Below are positions 57,591 to 64,000 of a stretch of DNA of 64,000 nt, piece by piece. Position numbers and translations under genes: made by a program. The notes beneath the pieces were generated by a model. The model worked only from the letters and a program-made list of their open reading frames with translations, made no database searches and was not told the origin of the DNA. Position 1 is the stretch's first letter. Every line of letters starts with the position of its first letter. Source of the stretch: Hydractinia symbiolongicarpus (lineage: Eukaryota; Cnidaria; Hydrozoa; Anthoathecata; Hydractiniidae); assembly GCF_029227915.1 (NCBI RefSeq), contig NC_079886.1, positions 21,180,501 to 21,244,500 on the forward strand. The letters are read 5' to 3'.

Positions 57591-57788
57591 TTCCAAATAA
57601 GAAATCCACTAAATACCATAGGCTCCCTTGTCCCTTAAGTATGTAGTAAAAATGAAAATACACCACGGCGAAAGGTTTTATATTCTACTGATGTCGATTA
57701 AATAAAATATTGACAAAAAGGCAATCTAAAAAATTCCCAAATAAGAAATCCACTAAATACCATAGGCTCCCGTGTCCCTTTAAGTATG
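57591..57788. repeat. Direct duplication of about 54 bp
   Basis: 57591-57645 and 57734-57788 share 'caaataagaaatccactaaataccataggctccc' and 'aagtatg' almost exactly, offset by 143 bp. The second copy abuts the candidate exon at 57807. Confidence 0.85.
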
Positions 57789-57806
57789 TTACGTTCCAAC
57801 TCTCCT

Positions 57807-58004
57807 TTTAGGGGTATTATAATATCTGATAAAAGAATATACGAACTCAAACCGACACTTATGCTGTCTCATCTGGAACAACAACACCATCCTTTACGTT
57901 GGACCACGGTTGCTTCGGGATTACATTCTTTTTTTGAAGATAATAACGGAGAATATTCGTCAGGAATATTTATACCTAAAGAGAAGATGCGAAGAAAATT
58001 CTAA
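57807..58004 (+). CDS. Candidate orphan exon, possibly metalloprotease prodomain-like
   Basis: After an acceptor-like CTCCTTTTAG a plus-strand frame reads GIIISDKRIYELKPTLMLSH, then an EQQHHPLRWTT segment, and stops at 58002-58004. The G-I-I-x-x-x-x-x-x-Y-x-x-x-P spacing loosely recalls the exon encoding the prodomain of ADAM-type metalloproteases. The key Cys would be in an upstream exon, which I could not find. It may be chance. Confidence 0.2.
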   Translation, partial: FRGIIISDKRIYELKPTLMLSHLEQQHHPLRWTTVASGLHSFFEDNNGEYSSGIFIPKEKMRRKF

Positions 58005-58810
58005 GAGAGAGAAAATTACAGTGAGCTTAGACGAACTAATTTAACAGATATTTTTGAAACACAAGAAATAACAAACTACGAATGTTAAATTTTAAACAAC
58101 AGTGGGAAAAGTGACAATTTCACAAATCAGGTCACATGAAGCGCGCTACTCTCTTTTTGTCACAGATGACGAGGTTTGTCACTTTTTTGTGTATGACATT
58201 ATCAAGCAACCATGAAAACAAAACATTTAAAGGATGTTTAATATTTTTAAAACTTCAGGATAGCTAAAAGGTAATTTCTTTTAAAAAAAGAACAAAGATA
58301 AACGGGTGCCGCTTTTGCTATGCTCCTAATGGGAGATTTTCTTGCTTGGTTGAGTTAATGAGATACAATTCATTAGCTGTTAGAACTGTGGGAAATATTT
58401 GAAACCTTCAAAACGCAAATTTTGTACACATCCGCCAAAATCACTTCGCCTCCTGTTCATTTTATAAAGAGTTCATTGAAAAGTTGATATCTCGTATACA
58501 ATTTTAAAGCGAAAAAAAATTTTATGATAGTGTTTTTACTCGGCTTATGGCCAAAATAAGCTACCACGCTCTTAATAATTGCGAAGCAGTAATAACGAGT
58601 CATAAGAGAAATTCAGAGACTGTCGAAACTTTTTTTTAAAATAAACAAGTAGATAGTATAACAAGAAGATACAAGGTTGCGTTTGATGATTTGCTTCTTT
58701 CTTAACTTGGTTTACCAGCTAAAATGTCAAGTGCATAATGTATTGCCACACTCCTTCCTCCCCCATGTAGCCCTTTTTACCCATCCAACACTTCACGAAA
58801 TGATACTTAC

Positions 58811-59168
58811 AATCCGAAAAAGAATTCGTACTCTTCGGTGAAGCGTCACCAACTTCGATATAATTCACTGGTCGGCCTGATCCTAATACAGTTTTGTATT
58901 TACTGTGTATGGTTTCCAACCACGCCTCCTCCACGGTGGTGATTTTGTATAAAAAGTGATAAACACCTAATGATAAGTTCACAGTTCTCGTATAAGTCAA
59001 TTGTCCGTCTACTGACGTCATAGAGTAAACATCTAGATTAGAATTCGGTTCATCCTGAGTAAAGAACGGATCACAATGAACGGAATTCGCTCTTGTGATC
59101 AATAGTTCAACTTTTAGGATTTTTTCGGGATTTGAATCTTCGTTTCGCCAAGTGAAAAGTTGGTCCAT
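58811..59168 (-). CDS. First coding exon, possible CBM48/AMPK-beta-like fold
   Basis: ATG at 59168 opens 119 codons ending at a strong donor (GATT|GTAAGT, exon end 58811, phase 1). The protein begins MDQLFTWRNEDSNPEKILKV. The later part shows the pattern Y-x-F-x-Y-K followed by a Trp about eight residues on (GVYHFLYKITTVEEAW). After about 20 residues comes VNYIEVGD. The same arrangement is seen in glycogen-binding CBM48/CBM20 domains (YxYKFxVDGxW ... NNxIEV). If correct, the product binds glycogen or starch-like glucan. Downstream exons were not found before 57 kb, so the gene model is incomplete. If translation ignored the donor, the frame would run on to 58719. Confidence 0.45.
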
Positions 59169-59199
59169 TATTTAAGCAATTCCATTGTAACATTTATAA

Positions 59200-60452
59200 T
59201 CTTCATTATTAATCTAGAAAGATCCATAATACCTTTCACACCTTTTCAATTATATATCAACACGCTTTTCCATCGGATTAATCTCTGTTCTCAATAAAAA
59301 TTTTAAAAAATCACAATCGGAAGAAGAAAACTATGAAAACGAATTGGAGTAGCAAACTTTTGTTTTACTAGTGTGTACCAGGCTTGAAAAATGTTTTTTC
59401 GGAAAGTTTTCAAGCATGATATTTAGCTAGATGCATGACTAAAAAAACTAAATGACATCAATAAAAGACAGTTTAAAATAATTTTAACTTAAAAAAAAGT
59501 TATTAAACTATATTGCAAGTAAAAAAAAATTGTGGGAATTAATTACTGAATAGTGATATTTTTAAAAAATTGAAAATTTTGCAGTTTACAAAAGGATCTG
59601 ATATTTCATGCAACCAAAAATTTGGGACTTTTGTCTGAAGTTTTTTGGCATGTAACAACTCTCCTCCCTTTTACTGATTAACAACTCTCCTCCGTTTTAC
59701 TGCGAAATTGACTTAATCAATCCTGTTCGTGGAAAATAAACACTATATTAAAACAATTATAGGTATTCCTTTATCCTTTAGGCTTTAATTCAAAATATAT
59801 CATTAAAAAGGTACTTGTTTTCTCCCATTTGTCGCAAAAAAATTGATCCCTCAAAATTCGCTAATTTTGAACAGGCCCACGGTTACCCCATTTATAAAGG
59901 CAGTAGGGATTCCAGCTATACAGTGCAATAATTTAATAAATATATTTTTTAAAGAGAAAAAAAATACCTGCAATGACAAGTAAAAGCTTTGTATTCTGTT
60001 GATGTTGCGAGCAAAAAGTCTCTAAGTTATGTCCCTTTTAATGATAAAAAACATTATAAATAATTGAAGAAAAATTGTAAAACATTTATTACGATAAATT
60101 ATGCAAAAAAGAAGAGTGGAAAATTGAAAATTTTTAACGTATAAAACAGTTAAGATGTTCTTATGTTAATGTATTTTTTATTAAGTTTTCTACACTACTA
60201 CAAATCTTTTGAGTGAGCAAGGATACAACACATACATCCATCTTTTATAACTATTTAACACCTAAATTTTATACAACTTAAAATTGTAAACTTTATTGGT
60301 AATATTTTCGGTTCGAAGTTCACATCCAACCTCCTTTTAAAGAGGAGTCTACTTTAAACGTGATATGTATGCAGCATTTTCTCTCTTTTTTAAAGAAACA
60401 ACCAAACAATTATTAAAACCAGATAAACTATACAACAATGAAATTAAAACCC
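59200..60452. other. Interval between the CBM-like exon and NUDT2
   Basis: AT-rich, no gene recognised. Two tandem units of about 26 bp (acaactctcctcc-ttttactg) occur at 59654-59703. Confidence 0.45.
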
Positions 60453-60881
60453 CTAATTATTTTCACAAAGATATTTTTCACATTTGTGCAACATATCTTG
60501 AAAATCAGCAAAATCAGCCAAACTACAAGCTTCTTTCAAGCCTGACCATTTAAAAGCAATGTGTTCATTAGACAACTTAACAACTGCTTCAGGATTTATT
60601 AATTTGGCTAACCAATACACAGAAGTTTTCGGTATACCACCTTTTACGTGGTAATTCAACTCGAATTTTACATTTTCATGAATAGCCAAGTCATCTTTAG
60701 TTATTCCAGATTCTTCAAGTGTTTCTCTATACGCAGTTTGTAGGTCACTTTCTCCAGGATCTACATGTCCTTTTGGAGGGGTCCAATGGTTTCTGCCATA
60801 TGATGTTTGTAGTAGTAAATATTGAAAGGAGCCTGAAATATTTTGATAGATCACAAATCCAGCAGCTCTTTTTGTTACCAT
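60453..60881 (-). CDS. NUDT2: NUDT2, Ap4A hydrolase
   Basis: Bis(5'-nucleosyl)-tetraphosphatase (asymmetrical), a small cytosolic and nuclear Nudix enzyme that hydrolyses Ap4A to AMP and ATP. One coding exon of 429 nt encodes 142 aa; human NUDT2 is 147 aa. The complete Nudix box spans residues 38-60, starting GHVDPGESDLQTAYRETLEE, with Arg52, Glu53, Glu56 and Glu57 in place. The Trp-Thr-Pro-Pro-Lys lead-in (HWTPPKG) is typical of Ap4A hydrolases. The ATG at 60881 lies one base after an acceptor (TTTTATATTTTAG), so the 5' UTR is split by an intron. In-frame codons upstream of it (MFLANLFLYF) are intron sequence. Confidence 0.95.
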   Translation of the reverse strand: MVTKRAAGFVIYQNISGSFQYLLLQTSYGRNHWTPPKGHVDPGESDLQTAYRETLEESGITKDDLAIHENVKFELNYHVKGGIPKTSVYWLAKLINPEAVVKLSNEHIAFKWSGLKEACSLADFADFQDMLHKCEKYLCENN

Positions 60882-60914
60882 ACTAAAATATAAAAATAGG
60901 TTAGCTAAAAACAC

Positions 60915-63900
60915 AGTTCATGTGAACATAACACAACAAACTGAAAAACAAAGTTCACAGTAGCTATACAAATAATATTTGCTGACTTTTCCTGACCAAA
61001 TAGCATGAAAATATTATTTTCCCCAATCAGTAGGCTTCAAAAGATACTATTTTCTCCGACTTTACAAAACTTGAGTATGAGGTAACTGAATATAAACAAA
61101 ATATTTCTTCTTCATAATCAGAATAAATAGATAACTTATTAACTTATCAAACAAATTTATTGCTTATCAATAAAATCACACAACTTTTAAAAAATAAATA
61201 TAAAGTAAAAAATTTATTTCCTCACTTTCCCTGACCATCCAATATTGATGTGGAGTGCAAAGTTCAACAAAGATAAAAAGCATCAAATTTTGGTATATAT
61301 CTGATGCTTAAGGAGTAGAATTTAATTTTTTAAAATTTCCAAAAATTATTGTGTGACTTGTGTCGCTATACAAAGCTTACCTAATCGCTCTCCTTTTTTG
61401 CTTGACCATTTAAAAAATCATCCTGAAACATTTCAATTTGATTATCAAGGCAGGCTGAAGGGCAGCCGATATTGTAAATGTTTTAAAAAAAATAAGGGAG
61501 ACTGGTTGCAATGAACCTCAAAATAAAGATAAACATTATGATCTGCCTTTGTTTTTTGTACGTCTATTAATTAAACTTGTTTTTATAAGTTGTTAGGGCA
61601 TTCACATTAATTTCCTTCATGTTAATTTTGTGCTTCGTTAATTTTCAGGAATAAGATAATGTCTGTTTTTATATAAGTGTGTTTTCTTGGCATAAAGATA
61701 AACAAAAAAATCAGATCATCTGTATTACCACCATCTTAGCAATCACATATAATAAGTGGCAGTAATGGAGGGGGCATAGTTTCATTCTTCATATTTTAAT
61801 TGGCTACCTGTTGCTTAATAATAGTGTAGATGAGAAAAGGAGAAAAAAAAGAAGAATAGCATCCAAATTTAATTTTAACATTTTTTAATATTTTCAACAG
61901 CAATTAATATTAAGAACTGGGCAATAAGTTGTAAGATATATGTCAATAAGACCTAAAAATGATAACTGCAATATCGCTCTATTGCGGGAAGAAAATCAGT
62001 ACAATACGCTTATTGTGATTGCAAATATATAAATAGATTAGAATAGCATTCAACACAAAAAAATGATTTAGAGAATTGTGTTTTAGAGAGAGCGGGGAAA
62101 CTGTATATAATTAAAAGAAAAAAAAAATTCACGTATGCATTGTTCAGAAAAAGGCCTGAATATTGATTTATAATAAACTTTTTTCAGATTACTTATATAA
62201 TTTCTAAAAGTGTGTTATTAATGTCATTTGTTTTAAGCATACATAGACTAATAACACTTAACAAGATTAGACTCACATAATTTATTTCTATGTGAGTTTT
62301 TTAACTTTGCAGACTCACACAATGTAATTAAGTTTTACAGACTTGTGTAAAATAAAGTCGGATTTCAACCCCTGAATATAGCAGACCTAAAAACTGCTGT
62401 TGAAATTTGGTAATTTTGAATGTATTTACAATCTACAAAAGTATTGTAGAAAGGTATCTTAACATTGCGTGCCTCTACCGTGCACGTTGCAATCGATATG
62501 CAATATATTTTTGAGCATATCTTTGTCTCTATAGCACTGAATCATATTAAGTCTATCACTCAATGGCATAAATTACTACATATTGATATGCTGAAAATAA
62601 ATAAATTTATTTTGTTTTTTTTTACAATACAAAAATAAATATTTATATTTTAAAAACGACAATAAATTTCTAGGTAAATAAAATTAAACATTTTTTCTAA
62701 CTAAATGAAGCAAAAACAAATTAAATATAATTTAAGTTCAGAGTTCTTTTTACAAAAATTTTTAATTGTCATTGTTACAATCCAACATCTTTGCATCAGC
62801 AAAATTAAACTTTGTCTAAACCTTGGATGAAAGATAAAATGTATTGCACATGTTTTGTTTGTTACGCATATTCTAACCGCGCATGTCAACATGCTGCAAT
62901 CTAGAGCTATTTGCATGTGCACCTCAGCATGATAGCGAAAAATATGGCGAGCAAAATTGCTTGCGTAGACACTCTGACGCGAGCAATTAATTGCTCGGGA
63001 GGTTATTTGCTCATGGCAAGGCCTGTTACTGCAGACAGAATACAGTCAAGGAAAACCGCTAAACGTAGGATACCAGGGTGGCTCCTCATCGAAAACGCCG
63101 CAAAAAATTTGGCCTGGAGAAGCCTGAAAAAACCTGAAACAACATTTTTTTAAACATTTATTACCATGTATAATTTATTCTTTTAATGTCAAGCAGTGGT
63201 AGTCGAAGAGTTCTGAAAAAAAATGTTTTTTATATCATTTATTCCACAAATGGCTGTTATAAAATCCTACAAATAATAAACTGAGAGTGCAAGGTAAAAA
63301 TAGCACCTTCCTTCTTCAAGACAAAATTTAAATGACAACAAAATGAGTTCCCATGCATTGCATTTCGGGCGGTTTCGGACAAGCCCAGGCTTTTCCAGCC
63401 AGTTACAGACAAAAACCTTGAAAAAACCCTGAAAAACGCCTGCAGCCACCCTCACATATACAGCGCTTTTGGCAAGTCGGCACCCTCATCTCAGGATATA
63501 TACTGCAATTGACAGAAATCAGAAACAGGGTCCTTAGTTTGGCACTTCATGTTGTCAAACAATAAGGTTGATTTGGTTCGGAGTAATACCACTTGCCGAA
63601 ACACTTTATCCATCCAGAATAAATAGGACATTCACCATACCACTTTCTTGCTAAGAAATTTATTTCCTGATTTATCTTGATCCGAAAGAAAACATATAGA
63701 AAATCGTTTTAGATAATTCTTAAAAATATTTCGCCTGGAGACCCAGCATCATTTATCTTTTCACCGGGAAACCAGTATAGTTAATGTTGGAAAAATTTAA
63801 ACCCTGACTGACTTTGGGCCGCAAACAAATTTCTAGTAGTTAACTAAGTTAAAAAAATTAGCAATAACAGACAATATCTACCTATATGTTTTACAAATAG

Positions 63901-64000
63901 AAGAGAACAGTATGTATTGCAATGTAGTGATATTAAAACGGAGATCGTTTTCTGTTTAAAGGTTGCCTCTGACGTTATAACAAGGTAATCTTAATCGAAA
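60915..64000. other. Right flank, no coding gene recognised
   Basis: Contains the NUDT2 5' region and AT-rich sequence. A small inverted repeat (actcacata ... tatgtgagt) lies near 62273-62300. GC-richer patches at 62940-63130 and 63300-63480 ('cctgaaaaaaccttgaaaaaa'-like) look like dispersed repeat sequence. The short frames here have no support. Confidence 0.4.

Overview
The window is intron-rich, AT-rich animal nuclear DNA. Every protein-coding gene I could assemble is a metazoan orthologue with short exons and ordinary GT-AG introns. The retroelement mix (Ty1/copia, CR1/Jockey-like and RTE-like LINEs, Penelope-like debris, PIF/Harbinger and THAP-type transposase relics, tRNA-derived SINEs) and the many GCTAGCTAGC runs suggest an early-branching animal. 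A cnidarian, perhaps a hydrozoan, is my best guess. That is inference, because no species-diagnostic gene is present. There are no prokaryotic features, CRISPR arrays, rRNA genes or convincing functional tRNA genes.

Layout. 1-5.7 kb is repeat-rich: a split tRNA-derived SINE and a broken THAP/DDE transposase. 5.7-6.8 kb (+) holds the main exon of a PAR/NFIL3-type bZIP factor. 9.2-9.5 kb (+) is a HARBI1-type transposase relic. 10.5-14.3 kb (-) is a complete four-exon pirin gene. One of its introns carries a foldback with a hammerhead-ribozyme-like core. A TIR-flanked non-autonomous element (14.5-15.4 kb) lies just upstream. 17.0-17.5 kb (+) has an unidentified lysine-rich ORF. 17.9-20.2 kb (-) is a four-exon gene resembling human C17orf98. 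21.7-29.0 kb (-) is a TMBIM/Lifeguard (Bax-inhibitor-1 family) gene with a 14-nt micro-exon, a decayed LINE in one intron and two tandem, phase-compatible terminal exons. 33.5-54.9 kb (+) is a complete 22-exon transmembrane adenylyl cyclase, most like ADCY9. A copia retrotransposon and an almost intact RTE-like LINE sit in its introns, both antisense to it. 58.8-59.2 kb (-) is a first coding exon with a possible CBM48/AMPK-beta-like glycogen-binding fold. 60.45-60.9 kb (-) is NUDT2 (Ap4A hydrolase). The rest is AT-rich sequence and short repeats.

How the genes relate. They are unrelated housekeeping, signalling and ciliary genes, not a cluster or operon. I reassembled the gene models by hand. 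Junction phases agree throughout: adenylyl cyclase totals 3318 nt (1105 aa), pirin 942 nt (313 aa), TMBIM 834 or 828 nt (277 or 275 aa), and the C17orf98-like gene 504 nt (167 aa). I found no previously undescribed system. The most interesting items are the duplicated TMBIM last exons, the intronic hammerhead-like foldback, the altered forskolin-site residue in the cyclase, and the zinc finger embedded in the LINE reverse transcriptase.
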